From Siderastrea siderea (taxonomy: Eukaryota > Cnidaria > Anthozoa > Scleractinia > Rhizangiidae): DNA of 64,000 nucleotides. The stretch lies in NCBI GenBank assembly GCA_964030785.1, contig CAXIQD010000010.1, positions 19,756 to 83,755 on the forward strand. Direction: 5' to 3'. The translations under genes and the position numbers were made by a program. Every line of letters starts with the position of its first letter. Position 1 is the first letter of the stretch. Below are positions 10,722 through 22,000 of this stretch, piece after piece. Under the pieces are notes generated by a model. That model did no database searches and had not been told where the DNA came from. It was given only the letters and a program-made list of their open reading frames with translations.

Positions 10722-11453
10722 CTTTACACGAGCCCGGGTTGCAGATTATCCCAGGTCAGGTCACTGTCACGGGTCCGCCCTTCTTCGGTCAATCTTCTCA
10801 AAACGTTCACATTAGATAACCCTCCAGCCCGAGTAAACCCGTCTTGCCGGTAACCCTTCTCGAGACCCAGGTTGATGCGGGTTAAGGGTTTCAAAATTGC
10901 CGTAGTTTTCTCACGTAAACAGTTGCTCAGTCTTCCCGGGTTGATGTGAACGGGTGACAAATGATTATCCTGTGATGAATTCCGCCATTGGCAAGAAAGG
11001 GACACGTGCAATCTTGACGTAAGCAAGAAAAGGGCAGCTCTGAGGACGAAAATGGCGTCGAAGGAAGCTGGTTAGGAGAAGTCCGATAAGTCAAGTTAGT
11101 TTCCGTGGTCTCATAGCATGCATATAGCTAGGAAGTTACTTACTGCCTGCGGGAGTATAAGAACAAAATGGATTGTTTAAAATGTGTATTTCAATGTAAA
11201 TGTTGTGGCACTAAACACAGAACTTTGTAACAACATGTCACATCCATGACTTTGAGTGTTTTTCTCCATTTTGTTTGGAGCACGTAGATTCCTGGTAGAT
11301 ACCAGTCCTCGGTCGGGAGAAAATTGAGAGCTGTCCCGAGTCATCTCGGGGTTTGATTAACCAGGCTTATATGCTAGTAACCCGGATTCGTGTAAACAGA
11401 ATTTACAGTGGTGACCTGACCCGGGGTAGTCTCCGGTCCGGGCTCGTGTAAAG
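10722..11453. mobile_element. Inverted-repeat element with 16-bp perfect termini
   Basis: CTTTACACGAGCCCGG at 10722-10737 is matched exactly by its complement at 11438-11453. The similarity continues inward imperfectly through a CAGGTCAGGTCAC block (GTGACCTGACCC on the right). Non-autonomous: no transposase frame is seen. Confidence 0.75.
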
Positions 11454-11987
11454 ATACTTTAAAAGACAGAAGCGTAAGGAGGGCAAATAGACTTCGAACA
11501 TCCCCTTTCACCTCCAATACGCTGCTTTAATACGTAGGAGCATATCTATTGGCTTCGAGACAATAGAAGTCGATAAAGGTTTTCCAAAATTGAAAACTTC
11601 TGTTTAAAAGTGAAAATTTCTATTTGCAAAGACTAGTACTGAAAAAACTGAACAGCGCCAGATGCTGCAGAGAAAAATACTGATCGACAGTGGCTTTCGT
11701 TGGTTTCACAGACTAAAAAACCATAAGATAAACAAGACGCTATGCGTGTTCCGATTGGTTAAAAAAATGGAGACGGAATTAATCTGGGAGTTTAGTTCAG
11801 AAAAGAAATAAAAACCTTCCCTTCCGTGTTGCCATTAACTTCTGGAAACATACATGAAAGTTTGAGACAACTTGGAATGGTGAAAACATTCGCCTTTATA
11901 TAATTAGCTCGTGTTCCACAGCTTTCGTCGTTCTCCTTGTAATTCACCCGTGTTACCTGAACTTAATGAAACATCAGAAAAGCGTTT

Positions 11988-11991
11988 TCTT

Positions 11992-12022
<31 letters not shown>

Positions 12023-12257
12023 AATAGAACCACCACTTCTTCTTAAATAGAACCACTTTGCCACTTTGCCAAACCTTCCCTTCCGTGTTGCCATTAACTT
12101 CTGGAAACATACATGAAAGTTTGAGACAACTTGAAATGGTGAAAACATACGCCTTTAGCTCGTGTTCCACAGCTTTCGTCGTTCTCCTTATAATTCACCC
12201 GTGTTACCTGTCCTTAATGAAACATCAGAAAAGCGTTTTCTTCTTCTTCTTCTTCTT

Positions 12258-12287
<30 letters not shown>
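11988..12287. repeat. Two (CTT)n microsatellites
   Basis: Pure CTT/TTC runs lie at about 11988-12021 and 12237-12287, each following the same CATCAGAAAAGCGTTTTC sequence. The orthologous position at 25368-25385 has only a short run, so the expansion happened in the duplicated copy. Poly-Lys and poly-Phe ORFs over it are artefacts. Confidence 0.9.
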
Positions 12288-12288
<1 letters not shown>

Positions 12289-12443
12289 AATAGAGCCACT
12301 TTGCCAGGCTCAAACTGAAACGGCTTATGCCTGTAAGGTCCACCTTTACGCGTAAGGGGATTGTCTAGATTTAACCGGCACGAAACAAGCTTGCGCAAGT
12401 AAACAATAGGGGAACAAGCGACCCTGTCCAAAGTTATGTTTCG

Positions 12444-12812
12444 TTGGACTTGATCTCTCCTAGTTCCTTCCAGGTCAAAGTAATTTCTGCAACCTTGAAA
12501 TTTCCTTCTAAATTCTGGGGCAGCTTTGATCGTTTTAAAGCAGGAGAGAGAATCACATCAATTGCATATATAACCAGTCAAAAAAATGGAATAAATTATA
12601 CTCGCCTTAGTCCCATTGTGCGAGGTGACGTAAAAAGACAACGTTACAATGATGTTCTTAAAGTTGTACTCGGTGATGTGATATATATCCCTCCAGTGCA
12701 GGAAAGACATTACTTCTGCTCTTTGTGCCACCAGGCATTAGGGGTAGTGAGCAAGAAGTACGATAACAAGAAAACAAAGGGTAAAAACACATTTCAATTT
12801 ATTCTTCAATGA
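12444..12812 (+). CDS. Small ORF conserved between duplicated copies (copy 1), unknown
   Basis: The C-terminal part reads DVLKVVLGDVIYI, then ERHYFCSLCHQ and SKKYDNKKTKGK, ending at a TGA at 12810-12812. The paralogous segment at 25660-25992 keeps the same frame and stop despite indels of 6 and 3 nt, which is more frame conservation than expected for spacer DNA. The N-terminal halves differ through a larger gap and a frame change. One CxxC is the only motif. It lies antisense to the former HYDIN 3' UTR. It may be an exon of an unseen gene, or chance. Confidence 0.25.
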   Translation: MDLISPSSFQVKVISATLKFPSKFWGSFDRFKAGERITSIAYITSQKNGINYTRLSPIVRGDVKRQRYNDVLKVVLGDVIYIPPVQERHYFCSLCHQALGVVSKKYDNKKTKGKNTFQFILQ

Positions 12813-13047
12813 TGGGCGCTTTTTAGCGTCTGGAACAGAGTACATTACAACCGATGTAACACGGAATGATGATGTAGCGGTTTTACTTTGCACACAGTAA
12901 TATAAACTCGCACAATAAAGTGTTTTACTAGTAGGGCATTGAATGTATACGTCATTGCATGAGAATAAAAAGTCTCTCTCTTCATGACAAAATACTTAAG
13001 TTTTATACATGAAACTGTACTGAAATGCATTCTCAGGTCGCTCAATT

Positions 13048-13531
13048 TCACGGAGTTGCACCCTTTAAGTAAAAAGTCCACATGACATTCCCGGCACCAC
13101 CTGCACTCCTGGGAAAAGTGACCTTCAGTCTGCCCATGCGCGGTGCCTTGGAGCCACCCTGGTTACCCTCGAAGCCTACAATAACATTGTGGGTCTTTTT
13201 ACCACGAATGCTCTCACTCGCCTTCACATTAAAACATGGACTGTCCACACAGAATGTAAAGTGAGTGGTGTGTGAAAACACCTTCTTGAATGGAATGGAT
13301 GTAGTAGCTCCAGCCTTTATGGAGTAAGGACCTTGAGGCTTAGGAGGGCTACAGTGTCCGAACAATGGAAACACGTTTTCACCTCCAACGGCCGAGAAGA
13401 CGGTCAGCATGGCCCGTGTGTCACCCAGACGGGACGGTTCGTACGTTACTTCCACGCCAACTTCTGTGCCTCCCCTTGATGCCCAGGTTGCTGAGCGGCC
13501 TCTTTTCTTCATGGAAGTCAGTGCTGTCCAC
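13048..13531 (-). pseudogene. Duplicated last exon of HYDIN (frameshifted)
   Basis: The copy of functional exon 26224-26706 is about 90% similar at protein level downstream of the break, ending GNVMWTFYLKGATP followed by the stop. A 1-nt insertion near 13497 shifts the frame between DSTDFH and RGGTEVGVEV, so the original reading frame is lost. The splice acceptor context (GTCCACCTTG on the plus strand) is still visible. No upstream HYDIN exon is joined to it in the expected place. Confidence 0.9.
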
Positions 13532-13689
13532 CTTGCATAAAATGTAGTCAGTCACTTTTAGTTTAAAGATTTTACACCCAAATAAGAATGCCCTCAAGAA
13601 TTTACTTCGCAAACAGCACCACGGGTAAGTACGAGTGAATAGCTTCCACTTGAGTGGTCACACTCTATCCACGAACACATACAGTTGAC

Positions 13690-15190
13690 TCACGATAACT
13701 CGAACCTTCAAGGGAAATCAAAAAAGGTTTGAGTTACCGGGAGTTGAGTTCTCGAGGGATGGGATTCCTGCTGACACCACTTATCACATGTATTCTCACA
13801 GGAAGAACTGACCTGATTTTTCTCAGATTTGCTATGGTTACGGATTTTGACAAGTCCTTTCGTCTGACAAACAATTTCTTAGCCGAGTAACAGGCCATTT
13901 CCGAGGTTTTCTTGAGCCTCTTCTTCAAAGCGAGGCCTGGTGCACGGCCTTTTATATGAAAAACGAGTTTTCATTCACAAGCAAATAAAACTCAGTTTCA
14001 AACAAACAGGCTCAAGACAACTCGGCTAATAACAGGTATTGCTAGATCCGGTCGTCGCCATAATGGCGACGGCCGAAAAATTACTGACAAGTTTCATAAC
14101 GAATTCATTCAAACTTGTTTTAGATCGGCCCTGTCAATGGAAATCCAATGTGGCCAAACGTTGCCTTGCGGTTGACAATAAAATTTTTTTCTCCTATGAG
14201 GTGCTCAGAGGCAACTGTATATCACAACCAATGTAAAAGATTGCGAATTGTCCCCGGTGAACTAAACAACACTGAATATCATATGTCTGTTACAGAAACA
14301 GAAGAGTATTCAGAATTACTTTCAAATATATTCGTTCTTGCTAGGGGACCTGAGCCCCTCATTTTTGGTTGATTCGTGACGCCATACACGACGAATTATA
14401 CATCCTTCCATTGCAGGGTGACGGTACTGAGTAGGATGGGGAGGGTCTACTGAAAATCTCTCTTTTTTTAAATATTGACGGTTAAAATTTAACAATTTCA
14501 CGGTTGACGGCTACCTCATAGAGACTCTTGTGTTTAAGCCGTACTTCTCTTGACAGTTTCGGTGTGGTTTTCTTTTCCCTGAGTAAGGGGGTGGGGGGGG
14601 GGGAGTTTGGTAGCTTCCCTTTACCTGCCTCAGTCAGGTTCCTAACAAAAGATTTAGGAAAACCCGCCACAAAAGGAGATCAAATTATTTGCATTTAACG
14701 TGCCTGTTGTCTCTGATTAAAATATCCCCCCCCCCCCCCTCCCTCTGCTACAAGTGCATTCACTGGTTTAGGGATCTATGAACTCGAACTCCGTGATGAA
14801 AGAGATCTTGTTTCTCTTTACATTAAATAAGGTAGAGGCAGTGGCGAATCAAGGAAGAATCCAGGGAGGGCAGGCCTTCCTTTCAAGGTTAAATTTCTCT
14901 TTTCTACTATTTTAAAATTATCAAATGAATTTTGAAACCAGTAGACCAAGCTTATCAGGAAATATATCAAGTCTTATCAAGGAAATATGATAACTGAATA
15001 GCGCTTGTCAAGACTCACGCAACTGCCTGCTCATCACCGGGACATCATTTCAGAATTTTACAGTATTTTCTTTAGTGTCGGCCACTTTGTACAAATTACA
15101 ATGGGAGCCACGTCTTTAAAAATTCCGCATCTGGCTGCCCCTTTGCCCCATTGACAATGATATACTTCCTGTGATAAAGAATCCTTCTCA
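13690..15190. other. Intergenic repeat-derived DNA
   Basis: No supported gene. It includes a hairpin at 14050-14074 (GGTCGTCGCCAT against ATGGCGACGGCC, one G-T pair), poly-G and poly-C tracts near 14590 and 14730, and patches resembling dispersed elements. Confidence 0.5.
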
Positions 15191-15202
15191 AGCAGACACA
15201 CC

Positions 15203-15630
15203 CGGGGGGGGGGGGGGTACTTCCGTATATAAGCTATATAGTTATGCGCCGCGGAATAGGGTTTGGTTCTCAGTCCTTAAATAGGGTACCCATTTGCCCC
15301 TTTTTGGTATTGTGATCCCGGTGTGATCCTTAGATAGGGTATCATTTTTGTATTAGCTAAAATTGCAGTACGTAAACGCCAAGCTATTAAAACTGAAACT
15401 AGTTCTATGCTTCATGCTAAACTCCACATGTTACAGAAAAGAAACAAAAACGACCTGTTTGTACAATTATTATAGCGATCATTTTTCTCTTGAATAGGAT
15501 GCTATTTTCGGGTTTGGGCCTTAAAAAGGGTATCAATTTTCGATTTTCTATCTGTGAAACTGGGTCAGGGTTGAAGAACCTCTGCAGCACACACCTACCC
15601 TAAGTTGACGGGATACCTCCCCCCACCCCC
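15203..15630. mobile_element. ATAGGGTA-rich dispersed element with G/C-tract ends
   Basis: The left end GGGGGGGTACTTCC is the approximate complement of the right end GGATACCTCCCCCC. The interior repeats ATAGGGTA and AAAGGGTATCA motifs at irregular spacing. I recall similar sequence as very abundant in coral genomes. No ORF. Confidence 0.55.
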
Positions 15631-15809
15631 CAAGGCCGACACATAAAACCAAGCTATTTTTAACTGCAATTGAGTAGTGTTCATGTTTCACGTTTACATA
15701 TCTCGGGCGTGATAGTTTTACCTCACTGTAAGCGTAGGAACAGACCTAGAAAGAAACGTCTGCGACTTCGATAAATACTGGCTGAAGTTTGATTGCGTCG
15801 GCTGAAATA

Positions 15810-16083
15810 ATGAAAAAGCAGGATAAAGAAAAGAAGCACGCGAACCGAAGAAAAACAGTCTACCGGTTTTGCTCCACGTCGGGCCTGCTGTTGTCTGTTG
15901 TGTGTTGTATCACACTAATTCATGTGGAACTCACAATAGAAGAACATCGTCGACTGATATCACACTCAGTAACATCCTGTGACCAGATGGAGGCAGAAAT
16001 TCTTCGAAAGGTAAAAGAGAATTATGGAAGATGGCAAGATATGAAAGGCAGCCATTCAAAAGGTCACTGGCAAGAGACAAGAG
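15810..16083 (+). CDS. Collagen-Ig-FBG gene exon 1 (membrane anchor)
   Basis: I chose the ATG at 15810 (context AATAATGAAAAAG) because the frame upstream has no other ATG before a stop. It encodes the cytoplasmic tail, the transmembrane anchor and a heptad-like segment (EEHRRLI to KVKENYGRW). The donor is GAG|GTGAGA at 16084 and leaves 1 nt of a codon. Confidence 0.8.
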
Positions 16084-19000
16084 GTGAGAATTGTATCGTC
16101 CTTTTTGCTTGCATTAATTTGTTATTTTCGTTGATCCCCTTTAATTTTACCCACATTTTCTCGAGCTTTCAAGAAAAAACTGATATTTAAACGTGGTGAC
16201 GAACACAAAGCGCAAAAATTTGGTTCATTACATAGTGGCTACTACGAGCAGTCTCTCGTTCCGCTCAGGGATAGTTGGGAGAGAAGATCAGGACAATCGA
16301 GCAAGCGCAAAATTCACCTACCGGGTAAAGATCCCCTAAACACGCGTGTCACGTGAATATGTATGAGCCGCTCATTACACACGTGCGTCATGTTTTCACG
16401 CGACAGTCGATTTTCGCGCTCAGTCGCGTGTTCTTTTCGTTCCACTATCCCTGAGCAGAGGAGAGACTGCTCGTTGTCTACATAGTGGGGACACAGTTTG
16501 GGAACACAATCTCTATCTACTCAGCATTGAGTGTGATGTACTGTGTATATTTTCTCTATAAAGAATGCCTGACGTAGCCAATCAAACCAATCCGAACGAA
16601 AAATCAATCGAACTCAATCGAACTCCAATCTTTCTATTGTTTTTCGATTGGTTCGACAATCGAACATAATCGAACAGGAACTTTTCGGTGAGTGCGATTT
16701 CCGAACTTAATCGACGAGTTGTAAATGCCCTAGCTGACCTTGGTCGTTTTCGTCGAGTACCTTCGGAGCTGGTCCTCGATCTCCTCTTTTCGTTCTAAGC
16801 ACTCGTGATAGCCTTTGAAAACCACTTCGAAAATGTAAGTTTCACTTGTGACATCTCTTCCGTGTACGCTGGGTGTACGTGGTTGAAATAGAAGCCTACA
16901 CATAGCCTATTTAACTGCAACGCACTGTTTGAAACCAAATGAAACCGGTTTGGAATGATAAAGCGCAAGCCAAGGACAAAGCTCTATCGGTCTAGAGTTC
17001 GATTCTGTTCGATTAAGGCCGCGGGTGAGAGACTAGATCATCAGTATTCATTTATTTAAAGCGTATGCACGAAGTGCGACGAATGATAAGCGACATAATG
17101 CTCGAAATATTCATGAGTAAGCTCTGCAGTCTAAAATCTTTGGTTTATGCATCAATGATTGCTCGTGCGTTTAATCGTGTGGCCCGGAACTATTGTGCAT
17201 TTTAAGTATTTTTAAATAAAAATTTTCATAATAACAATAATAATAAATGCAGAATTATATGATTATTGATTATATATTGTTTATATAGATGATTATTTCA
17301 TATATTCATATTCAATAATAAATGCGTTGAGCGCTCGCTTGTTGTATCTGTACTGTTTTTTTATTCTTTATATGTTAGTTGAAACGTTAATTGCAACTTT
17401 TTAGAATATTTCCAGCAAAACAAAACGAAGATAAAATACTGTTTCTATTACGAAGTTAAGGTATAAAACCACTGCAAAAACCGTGTACGATCAACCTGGC
17501 TCAACGTTGGATCAGAAAGATCGTGATCAGTCAAAATTAATAAAAATATAAATGATTGTCAAAATGACTACTGCAGGGACTGATCAAACAACGTGAAAAG
17601 ACGTGTGTTACGATATTTCGACTGGCCAATACCAGTCTTCATCAGGTTTATTATGGCAAATCACGAATTTACAGAAATATATATGTAGTAGAACAATGAG
17701 CGGAAGTTACATATATGACGTGGTATGGTCAGTAGCTTAGAAATGATAGAAAATGAAAACAATTTTCAGTTACAAATTACAGTTCATCACGTTTATTAAT
17801 GCCTAGAGGCTCAAGAGTCTTAGCCTTGTGAATAATGTGAGCCTCACGTGAATAATATGAGCCTCACTGTTTCTATCTCTATCTCGAATATTTATCAAGA
17901 TCACCAATTTTGTGTCCAATATTTATCAACATCTGGGTTTTTCGTAAGTGGAACTCCGTGAAGTTTTTTTTGTGTGTGTGTATATATACACTGCTCCACA
18001 GACTGGAAAATAATAAAAGAGTTCGATTTCGTCGTTCTTTTTGGTTTTAGTTTTTACTTCTACGTTTAAGCGGAAAAAATCCGCTTTGAAAATTTCGATA
18101 GTAAAATTCTCTTTCTATTTTGTGTGGGTATAAATATTAATTGGTTCAGCGCCAATGCTTTTTTCTTCGTTTGTTTTCGACGGAAAACACACGATTGTTT
18201 GTTTCTGGAGTGTTAACAATAGCTTCTTAATTTTTATATCCATAATTAGCATAATAAAATATTCTTGGTTTAAGGCCGCGGGTGAGAGAAACAAGGTAAT
18301 CAGTATTCATTTATTTAAAGCGTATGCACGAAGTGTGACGAATGGTAGAGACATTGCGCGAAATATTCATGAATAAGCTCTTCAGTAAAACATCAGTTTC
18401 TGAATCAATAATTGCACGTGCGTTAAATCGTATGCCACGGATATCTTGTGAATATCAAACATTTTTAAACAAAAAATTACTGTCGAAGTCCGTTTTTTTT
18501 ACGTTTTTTGAAACGTTAGTAGAAACATCTTAGAAGCTGTCCAACAAAACAAAACAAAAACTAAAATAATACTCCTTAAAGCTAACATAGAGTTTTGGAA
18601 ACGCTTGTACTCTTTAATCTCAATATTTTGCGATCTCTAAATTGCAACATATTGTTTTTTTTCTGGACAGTGAACAATAACTGTTACAATTTAATTTCCA
18701 TAATTAGCATAATCTTACCTTAAACATTCGTGTTTATTCGGTAAGCCTTCGGAGGCCCTAAAACCACCAATTTCGTGTCCAAGAATACAGGGCGGATATA
18801 GAATTTCCTGAACTGACACAACAGGCAGATAAACTAGGTGTATTGTAGATTGTCACAACAGAAGCAATTTTTTCAAACAGGCTTTTTAACAGAATATTGA
18901 AGGATTCAAATCTAAACAAGGACGATTTTACTCATTTAAAAGCTTACAACTTTCAAAGGAACTCGAAATCCCATAATCGGCTTCTGTTGTGACACCATAG

Positions 19001-22000
19001 AGGTTTTAACTGATCGATGAGTGGTAAAATCAAGAAGTGTTGTCTTCTTCACGAGGAGAAAACTTGGACACGAAGTCGCGTTTTGCAAAATCTCAACTTT
19101 TGAAGCTCAAAACATCGCAAAGAAGCGCAATCTGTCAAACGAAAAACAACCTTGCTACATTTCCACCATTCCCCAAGCTCTCTGTTAAGTTTCAACGGAA
19201 TCGACTCCCAAACGTTCAAGATATAAAGCTTTTTAACGTAAGATCTCCACCAAAATTTTGCCTAATAAATTCATTCATGAGCAGCTTGTCACCCGCGGCC
19301 TTAAACACTCGTGTTTCTTCGGTAAGCCTTCGGAAACCCTTAAACCACCAATTTTGTGTCCAAGAATGCAGCGCGGATATAGAGTTTCCTGAACTGACAC
19401 AGCAGACAGGTAAAATAGGTATGTTGTAGGTTGTCAAAACAGAAGCACTTTTTTAAAACAGGCTTTTTAACAGAAGTTTAAAGTCTTCAAATTTAAGCAA
19501 GGACGATTTTACTGATTTAAAGGCTTATAACTTTCAGTGGAACTTGAAATCACAAAATCGGCTTCTGTTGTGACACAAAAGAGGTTTTAACTGGTCAATT
19601 AGTGGCAAAAACAAGAAGCGTTGTCTTCTCCACGACGAGGAGAAAACTTGGACACGGAGCCGCGTTTTACCAAATAACTTTGGAAGCTCAAAGCATCGCA
19701 AAGAAACGCACTTATCAAAGGAAAAACAACCTTGTTGCACTTCCACCATTCCTCGAGCCCTCTATTAAGTTTCAAAGAAATCGGCTCCCAAACGATCAAG
19801 ATCTAAAGTGTTTTAACGTAAGACCTTCACCAAAATTTTGCCTTATAAATTTATTCTTGAGCAGCTTATCACCCGCGGCCTTAAAGAAGTGTTCGATTTT
19901 CGAACGTTCGGTTGTGTTCGATCGGCAAAACGTCTGGGTGAGTTCGATTATGTTCGATTGCCGAAACCAAACTAAATCAATTGAACGATTGAAGTTCGAT
20001 TGAGTTCGATTACCGAACGTTCGATTGGCTATGTCGGGAGAATGACGCTACCTTTTTTTTCTTTTTAAAAGTGTCGTAATGGATCCGTATACGATTTGAA
20101 ATGAATGACCTCAGTTATTTATTTTCAAGCTCCTCAGGTCTCAAGAGAGAAACGCGCTTCGCCCGATAATTCACAACCGAAATCTCTTATAACAGCCTCT
20201 GAAGTTAAACTCCTGATCAAACAGGAGCTTCGTCTGCTGCAAAACCAAATCTGTGCTAAAGATGAAACGCTCTGCCGTTCAGGACAAAAAGGTAACTCAG
20301 GACGTCGGGGAAGACCCGGAATCCGAGGGAGACCAGGTCCCCCAGGGAGACAGGGACCAGAGGGACCCCCCGGTAAACATGGACCTATAGGACCTCAAGG
20401 AGCGATGGGCATAAAGGGGGAACTTGGAGTACCCGGTGACCCTGGTCCCGCAGGCCCTAGAGGCCCGCCAGGTGTGAAAGGCGCCAAAGGTGAGCCGGGC
20501 CTGTCCATCTCGGCTCCTTTTCTGCTGCAGCGTCCAGTCAGAACAACAGTCAATGAAAGTCAGACAGCCATCTTGAAATGTGTGGCGCATGGTAATCCAC
20601 CTCCAAAGGTCACGTGGTATAAGCTGAATTCATCACTTCCTGTTGGACGTCACGTGGTAGAGTCCAGAGGCGCTCTGATTGTAAAGGACGTTAGACCTGG
20701 AGACGACGGAGTTTACAGCTGCAGAGCTGAAAATTTGCTGGGAAGCGTCAACGCTACAGCTAAACTAACTGTTCAGTGTAAGTTGTTCCATAAAAATGCT
20801 CATATGTGTCAGTATTACGTGTTGGATATATTGAAGTTTCTTTACAAAATCCCAAATTATCAAACAAAGATAGAGTAACTGTTCAGTGTAAGTTGCATAC
20901 TCTGTGTCATAATAATACTCAAATGTTTGATTATTTCGCAAGAAATAACGTTCTGTATGATATTCTTACACATCCTAGGATAAAGACATGTCATCAAGGA
21001 TGGTGACAAAATATCACCTGAGAAATTCTATTCAGGAAGGTTAACATGTTTCAAAACTTTCATTACCTTACCTGAAGAAAATGCAGTCTGTAAATTTAGA
21101 TGAAACTCGCCTTGTTCAAGACAGACTACAATCTGTCTTGGTAAGATAAACAGTGGAGGAACTTTATTCATGTTTAGCTTACAGCTTTTGGGGGTGTTTA
21201 AATAGAACAAAATGTAATGTAAAGAAGCGCAAAGAGGACAAAGTGCGTGGAGATTGAAATAAGCGTCAGCCTTAAGATCTAGTAAGACTTCTGTCACCCC
21301 TATCAACAAGATTGGACAGACCTAGTATTTCACTTTCATATAAACCATCTGAATGCAATGGTCACACGACACAACTCCGCGGTATGGCCAGTACCTTACG
21401 CATGTGCACAGCCATATCAACCGGGCAGTGGCATCCATGAACAGTTGTTTCGTCCTTGTTAGGGCTCATCAGCATAGCATAGCCAGGCGTAAGGGTCTCA
21501 CAGAAGACCATCGACCCCGCCGTTTACTGCCGAGGCGAGTGCAGAAACACTCCTTTAAGCGCCAGCTCCACAGTGACGACATAAAATGTCAAAATAAACC
21601 ATCTGAATGCAATGGTCACACGACATAACTCCGCGGTATGGCCAGTACCTTACGCATTCGCACAGCACTCACCTCGGCAGTAAACGGCGGGGTCGATGAT
21701 CTTCTGTGAGACCCTTACGCCTGGCTATGCCATGCTGGTGAGTCCTAACAAGGACGAAACAGCTGTCCATGGCTGCCACTGCACGGGTGATATGGCTGTG
21801 CACATGCGTAAGGTACTGGCCATGCCGCGGAGTTGTGTCGTGTGACCATTGCATTCAGATGGTTTATTTTCACTTTCATATGTTTAGAATCCAAAAATTT
21901 CTAGAATGCTATAATTGCTTTTATTTTATAAAGTAAATTGTTTTTTCCAACAGTTGTTCCCAAACTTTTATTGTCATCCAATCGACTGATGGCTGAAGAG

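Larger units (their letters stand above)
11510..13690. repeat. Segmental duplication of the HYDIN 3' end (paralogous to ~24890-26770)
   Basis: Long collinear similarity to 24890-26770 in the same orientation begins at the GTAGGAGCATAT block and runs through the CTT microsatellite, the small plus-strand ORF, the HYDIN 3' flank and the last HYDIN exon, ending at GAACACATA near 13670. Within the copy, 11815-11990 and 12065-12240 are further tandem copies of each other. Confidence 0.85.
16567..20038. mobile_element. Composite inverted-repeat element filling intron 1
   Basis: Clusters of ATCGAAC at 16567-16710 and of their complement GTTCGAT at 19885-20038 form imperfect terminal inverted repeats; the outer ends are ACGTAGCCAATC and GATTGGCTATGT. 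Inside are two forward units (about 17015-18271 and 18272-18717, both starting AAGGCCGCGGGTGAGAG) and two further units (18722-19302 and 19303-19879) ending in the complementary CACCCGCGGCCTTA. No transposase is evident. Confidence 0.6.

Noticed and set aside
11904..12431. ORFs with poly-Arg, poly-Phe or poly-Lys on both strands
   Set aside because: They are translations of the (CTT)n microsatellites and change with repeat length.
13048..13531. A second, functional HYDIN-like gene
   Set aside because: Only two damaged exon copies are present, in the wrong order, with a frameshift and a large internal deletion.
18155..18533. ORFs in intron 1 of the collagen-Ig-FBG gene as extra exons
   Set aside because: They lie in repeated units of a composite transposon and are not conserved between the units; the exon 1 to exon 2 phase is already satisfied.
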